A stretch of DNA of 64,000 nucleotides from Pseudomonas sp. PDM05. Its GTDB lineage: Bacteria > Pseudomonadota > Gammaproteobacteria > Pseudomonadales > Pseudomonadaceae. Positions within the stretch are counted from its first letter, which is position 1. Every line of letters begins with the position of its first letter. This document shows, piece after piece, positions 27,476 to 36,143 of this stretch. The DNA lies in NCBI RefSeq assembly GCF_014851685.1, contig NZ_JACVAC010000013.1, forward strand, positions 109,209 through 173,208, given 5' to 3'. Position numbers and translations under genes: made by a program. The notes under the pieces are model-generated. The model saw only the letters and a list, made by a program, of their open reading frames with translations, was not told where the DNA came from and did not search any database.

Positions 27476-27496
27476 GCTGGTTTATTCCAAATTAGG

Positions 27497-28843
27497 TCAA
27501 GTCGGCAACCAGACACTCACACACAACCCCCGCTGTTGCACCTCATCGCTAAACGACAACGCCACCCGCGCGCCGGTACGGTCGGCGATGGCCTTGACGA
27601 TCGACAAGCCGAGCCCGGAACCTGCTTCGTCGGTGCCCAGGCTGCGATAGAACGGGTCGAACACCCGCGTGCGTTCCTCTACGGCAATACCCGGCCCGGT
27701 GTCTTTGACTTGCAGCAGCACAGCGTCCGGCAACTGTTCTACCGACAGATCAATGCGCCCGCCCGGTGGGGTGTAGCGGATGGCGTTGTCCACCAGGTTT
27801 TTGACCAGGGTCAGCAGGTCCATCCCATTGAACTGCACCTGTACGTCCGTGGGGCTTTCAACGCCGATGTCGATCTGCTTGCGCTCGGCCAGGGGCAGCA
27901 GGTCTTCGAGGACCTGGCGATACAGTTCATGCACCGACAACGTGGTTTGCACCCGCGCCGAGGTGGATTGGGCCGCCGCCAGGCTCAGTAACTGGTCGAT
28001 CAGTTTGCGACCGCGCTCGATGCCACGGGACAGCGGCACAAAACGCTCGCGGCTGGTTGGCGAGAGGTCGGTGGCCGCCAGGCGGTCGGCTTGCAGCGAC
28101 AAGGCGGTCATCGGCGAGCGCAGTTCGTGGGCGGCGTCGGCGACAAAGCGTCGCTGGCTGTCCATGGACTGCGCGACCCGCGCCAGCAGGCGATTGATCG
28201 CGACCACAAACGGCCGCACTTCGGTGGGCAGGTGCTGCTCCTCGATGGGATGCAGTTCCTGTTCGGCGCGCTGGTCGATCTCGGCGGCGAGCACGCCAAT
28301 CGGACGGAACAGCTTGCGCACCAGGTCGCCGACCACCAGCAGCAGCACCGGAAACAGGATCAGGAACGGCAGCAGGCTGCGCCAGGCGCTCTCGCGGGCG
28401 TCCTTGTCGCGGGCGTCGGATTCCTGAGCCACCGCAATCCGCTCGCCGCGTGCGGTGGTGTGCACCAGTACGCGAAAGGCTTCACCCGCGACATCCACGG
28501 TAGCCAGCCCATCAGCGAGGGTCGTGGGAAAGGGCAGGGGCAACGCCTCATCGGTGGTGCCCGTCGCATGCTGGCCGTCGCCCAGGTGTTGGATGATCAC
28601 CCGCGACTCTTCGTCATCGCCCTCGATGCGCGTGGCTTGGGGGTATTGCAGGGTCATCTGCTGGCGGTCGAACAGCATGGCCACCTGGCGCAAGGTGTCG
28701 TCCTGCTGTTCGTGGGCTTCGTCAAACGCCGAGACAAACGCAAACACGCTGGCCAGCACCGCCACCAGCAAAATCGCCAGCGACAGCGTCACCGACAGGC
28801 GCAGTTGCACCGACTCACTCAAACGCTTTTTGAAACCATCCAT
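27497..28843 (-). CDS. Sensor histidine kinase of a two-component system
   Basis: A 448-residue inner-membrane kinase: TM1 (about 20-40), periplasmic loop (about 45-160), TM2 (about 162-180), HAMP, HisKA with phospho-His in ADAAHELRSPMTAL and HATPase_c (NLVDNAIRYTPPGG, DTGPGI, GSGLGLSIV). The layout resembles QseC/PmrB-type kinases. Its start overlaps the end of the response regulator gene by 25 bases, so the two are translationally coupled. The signal is unknown. Confidence 0.9.
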   Translation of the reverse strand: MDGFKKRLSESVQLRLSVTLSLAILLVAVLASVFAFVSAFDEAHEQQDDTLRQVAMLFDRQQMTLQYPQATRIEGDDEESRVIIQHLGDGQHATGTTDEALPLPFPTTLADGLATVDVAGEAFRVLVHTTARGERIAVAQESDARDKDARESAWRSLLPFLILFPVLLLVVGDLVRKLFRPIGVLAAEIDQRAEQELHPIEEQHLPTEVRPFVVAINRLLARVAQSMDSQRRFVADAAHELRSPMTALSLQADRLAATDLSPTSRERFVPLSRGIERGRKLIDQLLSLAAAQSTSARVQTTLSVHELYRQVLEDLLPLAERKQIDIGVESPTDVQVQFNGMDLLTLVKNLVDNAIRYTPPGGRIDLSVEQLPDAVLLQVKDTGPGIAVEERTRVFDPFYRSLGTDEAGSGLGLSIVKAIADRTGARVALSFSDEVQQRGLCVSVWLPT

Positions 28844-29484
28844 CCCATGCCCCTGACGTTCTTGATCACATGACTGCCCAACTTGCGCCGCAAGGCGTGG
28901 ATCAGGAACTCGATGGCGTTGCTCTCGACTTCGTTGCCCCAGCCATATAGGCGGTCTTCCAGTTCACTGCGGGACAGGATCGCCCCCGGGCGGATCAGCA
29001 GCGCTTGCAGCAACGCAAACTCACGGCTCGATAACGCCACGCCGGTGAGCTCGTCGGTGCTGGCTTGCTTGGACACCAGGTCCAGCGAGACCACACCATT
29101 GCCCAGCAACGACAACGCGCTGCCGCCCTTACGGCGCAGCACCGCGCGCATGCGCGCGAGCAGTTCGGGGATGTCGAATGGTTTGAGCAAATAGTCATCG
29201 GCGCCGCCATCCAGGCCGCGCAGGCGGTCGTCGAGGCTGTCACGGGCGGTGATGATCAGCAGGGGCACGGAGTTGTTGCGCGCGCGGATGCAGCCCAGCA
29301 CCTCAAGGCCGTCCTTGCCCGGCAGGCCGAGGTCGAGCAGCACCATGTCGTAGGGATGGGTGTCGAGTGCGGCCAGGGCGGTCATGCCGTTCTTGACCCA
29401 GTCGGCGGCATAGCTTGCATCGCTGAGCGCACGCTGGATCGCATCGCCAATCATCGGGTCGTCTTCGACCAGCAGTATCCGCAT
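28819..29484 (-). CDS. OmpR-family response regulator
   Basis: The protein has 221 residues from the ATG at 29484 (MRILLVEDDPMIGD); an upstream GTG-type start would add residues without homology. The receiver has acceptor Asp in DMVLLDLGLPGKDG, followed by a winged-helix Trans_reg_C domain (ALSSREFALLQALLIRPGAI...). It pairs with the overlapping kinase gene. The lipoprotein and COG4705 membrane protein upstream on the same strand may belong to its regulon or operon. Confidence 0.92.
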   Translation of the reverse strand: MRILLVEDDPMIGDAIQRALSDASYAADWVKNGMTALAALDTHPYDMVLLDLGLPGKDGLEVLGCIRARNNSVPLLIITARDSLDDRLRGLDGGADDYLLKPFDIPELLARMRAVLRRKGGSALSLLGNGVVSLDLVSKQASTDELTGVALSSREFALLQALLIRPGAILSRSELEDRLYGWGNEVESNAIEFLIHALRRKLGSHVIKNVRGMGWMVSKSV

Positions 29485-29569
29485 GTCGCGCACATCCTCA
29501 GTAAAACCACACGCGGCGAAGTGATCGCCGCGTGTGTATTGAAGCACCCGTGCGGGCATTTGTCCGGTA

Positions 29570-29992
29570 TCAGCCTTTCATCACGTCGAAGGCCTTGAGC
29601 AGGTCATCCATCGAGGCCTTGCAGTCCGCCTGGTTCGGGTTGCCGTCGCGCAACGCCGAGAGGGCGCGGTCGATGGCTTTGTCGAGCACATGCCAGTCGT
29701 TGGCGGCGCGCGGCTTGATGCCGGCTTCGGCGGAGTCCCAGGTGGTTTCCAGGTCCTTGATGCGAGCTTTGGCGCCCGCCAGGTCGTTCTTGGCGACGAG
29801 GGCCGAGACGTCCACCGCAATGTTGCGGAACTCCGATAGATCGCCCAGTTTCGAGGCCTGGCGTTGGCTGGTCGCCGAACCTGCGGCTTCGTTGGGTTTA
29901 TCGGCCGGTTTGGAGCAGCCGGTAGCGATGCCCAGCATCAGAATGGCGGAGGCGATAGCGACGCGGCGAATCAGGTCTTGAACAGGGCGCAT
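29570..29992 (-). CDS. Small putative lipoprotein
   Basis: The protein has 140 residues from the ATG at 29992, chosen because AAGGA lies 7 bases upstream; a start at 30019 is also possible. A signal peptide ends in the lipobox LGIATGC (Cys at about residue 26), followed by a Lys/Asn-rich linker and a helical domain with DW and DKAIDRALSALRDG. It follows the COG4705 membrane gene by a short gap or overlap and precedes the two-component genes on the same strand, so the four may form one unit. The function is unknown. Confidence 0.7.
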   Translation of the reverse strand: MRPVQDLIRRVAIASAILMLGIATGCSKPADKPNEAAGSATSQRQASKLGDLSEFRNIAVDVSALVAKNDLAGAKARIKDLETTWDSAEAGIKPRAANDWHVLDKAIDRALSALRDGNPNQADCKASMDDLLKAFDVMKG

Positions 29993-30015
29993 GAGGCTTT
30001 CCTTGGTGTGAGTAT

Positions 30016-30780
30016 TCATGGGGTAATGGCTTTGCGGTTGCCGACGCTGAGTTGCGCAACGGCCACCAACAGCACGATGACGCAGAGGAACAGCGCGCTG
30101 GTCCAACTGGCGCCCATGCCCAGGCCGCCGTAGGTCTTGGCTTGGGTCAGCAGGTCGCCGAGGGAGGCGCCGAACGGGCGGGTGAGGATGTAGGCGACCC
30201 AGAACGTCAGCACTGAGTTGACGCCCAGCCGCCAGGCCACCAGTGCCGCCGCGATCAAGCCGGCGAAAATGAAGGCGCCAAGGGTGAAGCCCAGGCCCAG
30301 CGCTTCGGTGGCCAGGTCACCGGCGGCGGTGCCGAGTGCGAAGGTGCAGAGCACAGTGGTCCAGTAGAACCACTCGCGGCGCGGGGTCACGATGTCGCGG
30401 ATCGACAGGCTGTGTTCGGTGCGATACCAGACCATAAAGTTGAGGCCGAGCAACACCGAGAAAATCGCCGTACTGGCGTACAGGCTGACGTCGAGCTTGT
30501 CGGTGAGGATGTCGGTGATCTGCGTGCCGACGATGCTCACCAGCACCACGGTCAACCAGTAGATCCACGGCGTGTAGGCCTTGGTGCGCATCTGCCAGAA
30601 CAGCGCCACGGCCAGCAGCGCGGCCATACCGATGCTGGTCCAGCCGGCGCCGAAACCGGCATCGACGGCGAGGTAATCCGCGCCGGTTTCGCCCACGGTG
30701 GTGGACAAGATCTTGATCACCCAGAAGGACAGCGTCACCTCGGGTACTTTGTTCAGCCAACGGGCTGCTGTGGCATTCAT
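30016..30780 (-). CDS. COG4705-family membrane protein
   Basis: A 254-residue protein with about seven hydrophobic helices. The N-terminal VPEVTLSFWVIKILSTTVGE is the hallmark of the COG4705 family, whose function is not established. A repeated pattern (FWVIKIL..., then FWVAYILTRPFGASLGD) suggests an internal duplication. It has a strong ribosome binding site (AAGGAGAGG). It begins 61 bases after the FbpC stop and leads into the lipoprotein and two-component genes. Confidence 0.8.
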   Translation of the reverse strand: MNATAARWLNKVPEVTLSFWVIKILSTTVGETGADYLAVDAGFGAGWTSIGMAALLAVALFWQMRTKAYTPWIYWLTVVLVSIVGTQITDILTDKLDVSLYASTAIFSVLLGLNFMVWYRTEHSLSIRDIVTPRREWFYWTTVLCTFALGTAAGDLATEALGLGFTLGAFIFAGLIAAALVAWRLGVNSVLTFWVAYILTRPFGASLGDLLTQAKTYGGLGMGASWTSALFLCVIVLLVAVAQLSVGNRKAITP

Positions 30781-30841
30781 CGGGCTTACCTCTCCTTGAC
30801 TGCGCGGTGGTTGGCGCAGGGGAGAAGGTACGGCACGAAAC

Positions 30842-31909
30842 TTAGCTGGGACTGAGGGCCGCGGTTTTTTTCAGGACATGGGCCAAGCCCACGGTGGTGA
30901 GGTGCACCACGCTGCCGTTGGGCGGTGCCTGCAGGCCGGAGCTGCGCACCAGGATTGACTGGCCGGGCGCGAACTCATTGGCGGGCAGCGTCACGGTCAG
31001 CGTGCAGGTATTGCCGCCGAATTCGCGTTCAGTCACCACGCCGCGGCAGCCGCTATCGTGACTGGCGCTCAGTTGCAGTTGTTCCGGGCGCAGCATGATC
31101 CGCGAGGTTTCGTGGTCGAGCTTGCTGTCGACTGGCACGCGGCCCAGGCCGCAGTGGGCCCAGCCGGCTTCGATCCTTGCGGGCATGACGACGGCTTCGC
31201 CGAGAAACAACGCGGTCTGCTCGTCGACGGGGTATTGGTACAGGTCCATCGGATGGCCCGATTGCACCAGGCGGCCCTGGCGCATCACTGCCAGTTGATC
31301 GGCGAACGATAGCGCCTCGCTTTGATCGTGGGTCACCAGGATCGTGGTGATACCCGCGTCGCTCAGCAGCCGCGCGACCATCTTGCGCATCGCCGAGCGC
31401 AGCCCGGTGTCCAGGGCCGAGAACGGTTCATCCAGCAACATCAGCCGGGGTTGTTGCGCCAGGGCGCGGGCCAGCGCCACGCGCTGTTGTTGGCCGCCGG
31501 ACAGTTCGTGGGGCCAGCGCCGCGCCATGTTGGCGTCGAGGGCCACGCTGTCCATCAATTCGGCGATGCGTGTGTGGCGCGCTTGGCCCTGGGTGGCCAG
31601 GCCGAAGCCGATGTTGTCGGCTACCGTCATGTGCGGGAACAGCGCGCCGTCCTGCGGTACATAGCCGATCTGGCGCTGATGGGCCGGCACGGCGTGGGTG
31701 CCGTCGACCAGCGGTTGGCCGTCGAGGGTGAGGCTGCCGGAGTCGGGAAATTCAAAGCCGGCGATCATGCGCAACAAGGTGGTCTTGCCCGAGCCGGACG
31801 GCCCGACAATCACGGTGCGGCTGCCGGTGGGCACCGACAGGCTGACATCCGCCAGGGCACGCTGGGTGCCAAAGGATTTGCAGAGTGCGTTCAGTTCGAG
31901 AGCGTTCAT
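30842..31909 (-). CDS. fbpC: Ferric iron ABC transporter ATP-binding protein
   Basis: A 355-residue protein. Walker A GPSGSGKTTLL, Q-loop YVPQDGALF, signature LSGGQQQRVALARAL, Walker B LMLLDEPFSALD and switch His VTHDQSEAL are present. A C-terminal TOBE-like regulatory domain (about 240-345) is typical of FbpC/PotA-type ATPases. It powers the FbpB permease and overlaps its stop by 4 bases. Third gene of fbpABC. Confidence 0.9.
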   Translation of the reverse strand: MNALELNALCKSFGTQRALADVSLSVPTGSRTVIVGPSGSGKTTLLRMIAGFEFPDSGSLTLDGQPLVDGTHAVPAHQRQIGYVPQDGALFPHMTVADNIGFGLATQGQARHTRIAELMDSVALDANMARRWPHELSGGQQQRVALARALAQQPRLMLLDEPFSALDTGLRSAMRKMVARLLSDAGITTILVTHDQSEALSFADQLAVMRQGRLVQSGHPMDLYQYPVDEQTALFLGEAVVMPARIEAGWAHCGLGRVPVDSKLDHETSRIMLRPEQLQLSASHDSGCRGVVTEREFGGNTCTLTVTLPANEFAPGQSILVRSSGLQAPPNGSVVHLTTVGLAHVLKKTAALSPS

Positions 31910-33498
31910 CGGCCTGCCGTGCGTTTGGATTGGTGGTAGAGAAGGCCGGTCAACGGCAGTGACAACAGGATCATGATCAGCGCGTAAGGGGCTGCCGCTG
32001 CGTAGTCGATTTCACTGGTCATCGCCCAGAAACCGGTGGCCAGGGTGCGGGTGCCGTTGGGCGCCAGCAGCAGGGTGGCGGTCAGCTCGTTGGTGATCGC
32101 CAGGAACACCAGCGCCGCACCCGCCGCAGCGGACGGTGCGGCCAGGCGCATGGTGATCAGCCACAACGCGCGGCCCGGCGAACGGCCGAGGCTGCGCGCC
32201 ATGTTTTCCAGCTCCACCGGCGCCTGGGCGATACCGGCACGCAGGCTCACCAGGGCCCGTGGCAGGAACATCAACAAGTAGGCGAGCAGCACCGTAATGG
32301 TGGTCTGGTAGATCGGCCGGGCGAAGTGGATGGTCACCGTGACCAGCGCCAGCGCAACGACGATGCCGGGCAGCGAACTGGTGATGTAGTTGCAGCCTTC
32401 CAGGAGGCGTTGCAAGCGCCCCGGTGCGCGAATCGACAGCCAGGCGATCGGCACCGCCGCGCAGGTGGTCAACAGTGCGCCAGCAACGCCCAGTTGCACG
32501 GTTTGCAGGAGCGCCGGCAGCAGCTCGTCGAACTGCCAGACCTGCGCGCCACCGGCGACCAGCCACTGGCCCAGGGTGATCAGCGGCACGCCAAGGGCCA
32601 ACGCGCAGGTCATGCCTTGCAGGGTCAGGGCGAGCAGGGTGGTGCTCGTGCTCAGTTGCACGGTGCGTTGTTCGCGGGCGCTGCCGGAGCCGACCCGCGC
32701 ATACCGTGCATGGCCGCGCGCGGCGGATTCGGCGGTGAGCATCGCCAGGCAACACAGGGCCAGCACCGCCGCGAGCATATTGGCGGCCGGGCCATTAAAG
32801 GTGGATTTGAATTGATCGAAAATCGCCGTGGTGAAGGTATCAAAGCGAATCATCGCGTACAGGCCGTATTCGGCCAGCAGGTGCAGGCCCACCAGCAGCG
32901 CACCGCCGCAGATCGCCAGGCGCAGCTGTGGCAAGACCACGCGCCAGAACACCGCCCAGGGCTTGAGGCCCAGGGATTCGGCCACGTCTTCGATGGCCGG
33001 GTCCAACCGGCGCAGGGTCGCCGCCACCGGCAGGTACAGAAATGGAAAATAGGCAATCACCGACACCAGCACACCGGCAGGCAAGCCGTGGATCGACGGC
33101 ACCAGGCTGACCCACGCGTAACTGTGCACAAACGCCGGCACCGCCAGCGGCGCAACCGCCAGCAGCGACCAGACGCGGCGGCCGGGCAGGTTGGTGCGTT
33201 CGGTCAACCAGGCCAGGGCCACGCCGAGCGCAATGCACAGGGGCAGGGTGAACATCACCAGCAGCACGGTGTTGACCAGCAACTCGCCGACCCGTGGCCG
33301 CCACACCAACGCCTCGATCTGCGCCCAGCCGATCTGCCAGGACACCCCGATCACAAACGCAATCGGCAACAGCGCCAGCAGCGAAACCAGCACCGACAGG
33401 CCGGTGACCCACGTACCCCCACGGCCTCTGAACAGGCCGCGGGTGCGTTTGTGTGGCATCGCGTGGGCAATGCCGGGGAGGGACGTTTCAGGCAACAA
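31906..33498 (-). CDS. fbpB: Ferric iron ABC transporter permease
   Basis: A 530-residue inner-membrane protein with two BPD_transp_1 domains in tandem (EAA loops near EDVAESLGLKPWAVFWRVVLP and ELENMARSLGRSPGRALW), about 12 helices, typical for FbpB. The frame starts with a TTG directly after the fbpA stop; the ATG at 33459 (MPHKRTRG) is equally possible, and neither has a strong ribosome binding site, so translational coupling to fbpA is likely. Confidence 0.9.
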   Translation of the reverse strand: MLPETSLPGIAHAMPHKRTRGLFRGRGGTWVTGLSVLVSLLALLPIAFVIGVSWQIGWAQIEALVWRPRVGELLVNTVLLVMFTLPLCIALGVALAWLTERTNLPGRRVWSLLAVAPLAVPAFVHSYAWVSLVPSIHGLPAGVLVSVIAYFPFLYLPVAATLRRLDPAIEDVAESLGLKPWAVFWRVVLPQLRLAICGGALLVGLHLLAEYGLYAMIRFDTFTTAIFDQFKSTFNGPAANMLAAVLALCCLAMLTAESAARGHARYARVGSGSAREQRTVQLSTSTTLLALTLQGMTCALALGVPLITLGQWLVAGGAQVWQFDELLPALLQTVQLGVAGALLTTCAAVPIAWLSIRAPGRLQRLLEGCNYITSSLPGIVVALALVTVTIHFARPIYQTTITVLLAYLLMFLPRALVSLRAGIAQAPVELENMARSLGRSPGRALWLITMRLAAPSAAAGAALVFLAITNELTATLLLAPNGTRTLATGFWAMTSEIDYAAAAPYALIMILLSLPLTGLLYHQSKRTAGR

Positions 33499-34512
33499 TC
33501 AGAGCAGTCCGGCTTGGGTCATCAGTTCAACCGCTTTTTTGCTGTTGAGCTTGGAGGCGTCGACCTTCGGCGCGTCCAGTTGCGCCAGCGGCACCAGCTT
33601 GGGGTTGGATTGCGCGTTCTGGCCAACGGCGTATTCGAACGAGTTGCCGTCTTTCAAGATCGCCTGGCCATCTTTGCCAGTGATCCACTTCACGAAGGCC
33701 TGGGCCTGTTCCTGGTGTTTGCTGGAGGCCAATACACCGGCGCCGGAAATGCTCACGAATGCGCCCGGGTCTTGGTGCTTGAAGTAGTGCAACTGGGTGT
33801 TCTTGCTGTTTTCGCCGGTCTTGGATTGGTCGACGAAGCTGTAGTAGTGATAAATCACGCCGCTGTCGACCTGGCCTGCGTTGACGGCCTTGAGCACCGC
33901 GCTGTTGCCACGGTAGATGGCCGCGTTGGCTTTCATCGCCTTGAGCCAATCGAGGGTCGCGGCTTCGCCCTTGAGTTCCAGCACAGCGGCGACGATGGCC
34001 TGGAAGTCGGCCCCGGCCGGGGACGCGGCCCAGCGGCCTTTCCAGCTTGGCGACGCGAGGTCCAGCAGGGACTTTGGCAAGTCGCCGGCGTTGAGCTTGC
34101 TTGGGTTGTACACAAACACCGTCGAACGCGCGGCAATGCCAATCCACTTGCCGTGGGCCGGACGGTAAGCGGCGTCTACCTGTTCCAGGGTGGTCGGTGC
34201 CACCGGCGCGAACAGCCCGGCGTTGTCTACCAGCACCATGGCTGGCGAGTTCTCGGTGAGAAACACATCGGCCGGAGAGGCGGCGCCTTCCTGCACGATC
34301 TGGTTGCCCATCTCGGTGTCATCGCCGTTGCGGATAGTCACCGGGATACCGGTCTCCTGGGTAAACCCTTCGACCCAAGCCTTGGTCAGGCTTTCGTGCT
34401 GGGCGTTGTACACCACGATGCCCACCGAATCAGCGGCATACACATGCCCCGCGCTGACCAATGCAGTGGCGAGCAGGGCTTTTTTGATAAAGGAAGGAAG
34501 ACGGCTGGTCAT
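33499..34512 (-). CDS. fbpA: Periplasmic ferric iron-binding protein
   Basis: A 337-residue protein with a Sec signal peptide cleaved after HVYA. The iron ligands typical of FbpA are recognisable: His/Glu near YNAQHESL and the Tyr pair in VIYHYYSF. The domain is an iron(III) extracellular solute-binding protein that captures free ferric iron in the periplasm for FbpBC. It is first in the operon, with a candidate Fur site upstream. Confidence 0.92.
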   Translation of the reverse strand: MTSRLPSFIKKALLATALVSAGHVYAADSVGIVVYNAQHESLTKAWVEGFTQETGIPVTIRNGDDTEMGNQIVQEGAASPADVFLTENSPAMVLVDNAGLFAPVAPTTLEQVDAAYRPAHGKWIGIAARSTVFVYNPSKLNAGDLPKSLLDLASPSWKGRWAASPAGADFQAIVAAVLELKGEAATLDWLKAMKANAAIYRGNSAVLKAVNAGQVDSGVIYHYYSFVDQSKTGENSKNTQLHYFKHQDPGAFVSISGAGVLASSKHQEQAQAFVKWITGKDGQAILKDGNSFEYAVGQNAQSNPKLVPLAQLDAPKVDASKLNSKKAVELMTQAGLL

Positions 34513-34574
34513 GCGGTGAGCGCTCCGGTTTTTATAACTGCACGGGAAGTCCGCTAGTGGTCGATTGAGCCTAG

Positions 34575-34593
34575 ACCAATAGGAATCATTTGC
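34575..34593 (-). promoter_or_regulatory. Candidate Fur box upstream of fbpA
   Basis: On the minus strand GCAAATGATTCCTATTGGT matches the 19-base Fur consensus at 10 positions including the AATGAT core, about 65 bases before the fbpA start. Iron repression would suit the operon. The match is partial. Confidence 0.4.
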
Positions 34594-34689
34594 ATGTTTG
34601 GGCGCGGCGAATGTAGAGCGGCAGATGAGAAAAAAACGTCAAAGAAACGGTTAACAATTGTGATGAGGACTATCAGACGGTGGAGATCC

Positions 34690-35020
34690 CCTGTTGGGGC
34701 TGGCTTGCCTGAGGACGCGGTGGTTCGGCTGGCATTTTTGGCGACAGGCATACCGCCTTCGCGGGCGAGCCCGCTCCCACAGGGGATACCTGGTGAGCCT
34801 GTTTTTTGAGCCAGGCGCAAATTTAAATGTGGGAGCTGGCTTGCCTGCGAAAGGGTGGGTCAGCTGGCATTTTTGGCGGCTGGCATACCGCCTTCGCGGG
34901 CAAGCCCGCTCCCACAGGGGATACCTGGTGAGCCTGTTTTTTGAGCCAGGCGCAAATTCAAATGTGGGAGCTGGCTTGCCTGCGAAAGGGTGGGTCAGCT
35001 GGCATTTTTGGCGACTGGCA
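34690..35020. repeat. Direct repeats built from REP sequences, period 135
   Basis: Units of 135 bases begin at about 34801 and 34936 and a degenerate partial one lies before them (34690-34800). Each carries an inverted pair of REP cores (GTGGGAGCTGGCTTGCCTGC in one direction, the GCGGGCAAGCCCGCTCCCAC form in the other). The last unit breaks off near 35020. The stretch from 34594 to 35055 has no gene. Confidence 0.85.
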
Positions 35021-35055
35021 CGGCGCTATCGCAATCAAGCTAAGTCCCAGATTTT

Positions 35056-35352
35056 TTAGTTATATTTCAGGCAGTTAATAGAGCGATCCACCGTAGTCTT
35101 GGCAATTTCCAGCAAATGCCACACTGCCAGGATCTTTGCCCGCTCGGGGCTTGTCAGTTGCTCACCACAATCAAGTGCGGTGGCCGACGCGCTGTCGAGC
35201 AGGCTGGCGGTATAGAGCAGGGCGTCTTCGAAGCTCAGGTCTTCGTTGACCGAGTGGAAACCTCTGGTGGGCAGGTAGTGATCGATGACGCGGTTGAAGG
35301 CGGCGCGGTCTTTGGCGGGGTCGAAGGGGGGATCTGGCACAACCTTATTCAT
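35056..35352 (-). CDS. Small DUF6124-like Pseudomonas protein
   Basis: 98 residues starting MNKVVPDPPFDPAKDRAAFN, then a helical region with ASLLDSASATALDCGEQL and KILAVWHLLEIAKTTVDRSI. This matches a family of small soluble proteins nearly confined to Pseudomonas (DUF6124 or DUF3077 by memory), with no known function. The start codon follows GGAG at 8 bases, and that site forms part of a conserved leader structure. A decayed second copy lies at 36791-36986 beyond the LysE gene. Confidence 0.75.
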   Translation of the reverse strand: MNKVVPDPPFDPAKDRAAFNRVIDHYLPTRGFHSVNEDLSFEDALLYTASLLDSASATALDCGEQLTSPERAKILAVWHLLEIAKTTVDRSINCLKYN

Positions 35353-35520
35353 CGTGTATCTCCAACTGGTAGGTGAGGAGCCGATCCCTCGCGACTAAAC
35401 GAGGGTGGCGGCTGTACGCAGGTTAGTCGACCGGCCAGTTGGATCCGGCGCACCCGAAGGTGCCCTGCGCACAGCCACCATGAACACGGTGACAGCTTGC
35501 GCACAACTGGAGGTCAGGCG
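35353..35520 (-). ncRNA. Conserved structured 5' leader of the DUF6124-like gene (candidate cis-regulatory RNA)
   Basis: Elements on the minus strand: P1 CTGTGCGC/GCGTACAG; inside it a hairpin GCACC-TTCG-GGTGC (35450-35463, UUCG tetraloop) and the segment CCAACTGG (35435-35442); then a hairpin CCCTCG/CGAGGG; then CCAGTTGG (35362-35369), which runs into the GGAG of the ribosome binding site. CCAACTGG is the perfect complement of CCAGTTGG across 65 bases, giving a pseudoknot that would mask the RBS. An upstream CCAGTTG (35514-35520) can pair with the same CCAACTGG. The second copy at 36987-37110 keeps P1, both hairpins and the 8-bp pairing. Regulation is inferred. Confidence 0.55.
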
Positions 35521-36143
35521 ACTAAACCCGGTCACTGATAAGCAGTGACGGACCGCAGACTAGCCACCGATTCCAGCAGGCACAAGGCGGCAGAGATTGT
35601 CTAGGAAACGTCCTGCAATTTAAAGCGACACGGCTTGCTGGCCCTTTACAAACCATGACAAAACGCCAGTAACCCAGCGAAGTCCCCTGATGCATGGAGA
35701 TCAAAATGTGGGAGCTGGCTTGCCTGCGAAAGCGGCAGGTCAGCCAATGCAATTACTGGCTGACACGCCGTTATCGCAACGACGAAGCAAGCTGGAAAAA
35801 ACCTGAAGCCTGTCGATGCCTCGCATTGGTATGCCCGTAGAACTTTTTTGTTCGTGTAGCTTATTAGCACTGACGAAGATACTTAATAGGTGATGTTTAT
35901 CTATAAGTAGAAGGGGCGTTTCAGGGTGGGAAGTGCTTACAGTAAAAGCCTACAGTGTTGTATGTAGGATAGTAGTTGAGTGAAGAGTTTGTTGTTGGTG
36001 ATTTGTTTTTTTGGTAAATGACTCAAACTCCCATGCTTAAAAACAATAAGGAAAAAGTACGCCAGTGAATACGGAATGGTTGATGAAGATGATCCAGTAT
36101 TGGCTTTTTTTGCTATCCGATGTTTAGAGAGGTTGTGAGTTAG
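35521..36143. other. Intergenic stretch with one hairpin and one REP
   Basis: A perfect 7-bp hairpin GTCACTG-ataag-CAGTGAC lies at 35531-35549 and a single REP (GTGGGAGCTGGCTTGCCTGC) at about 35708-35727. From about 35850 to 36140 the DNA is AT-rich and I see no supported gene; it should contain the promoter of the LysE gene. Confidence 0.6.

Noticed and set aside
32326..34557. A 743-codon open frame on the plus strand
   Set aside because: It is antisense to fbpB and fbpA; dominated by Arg, Gln, Gly and His with no domain.
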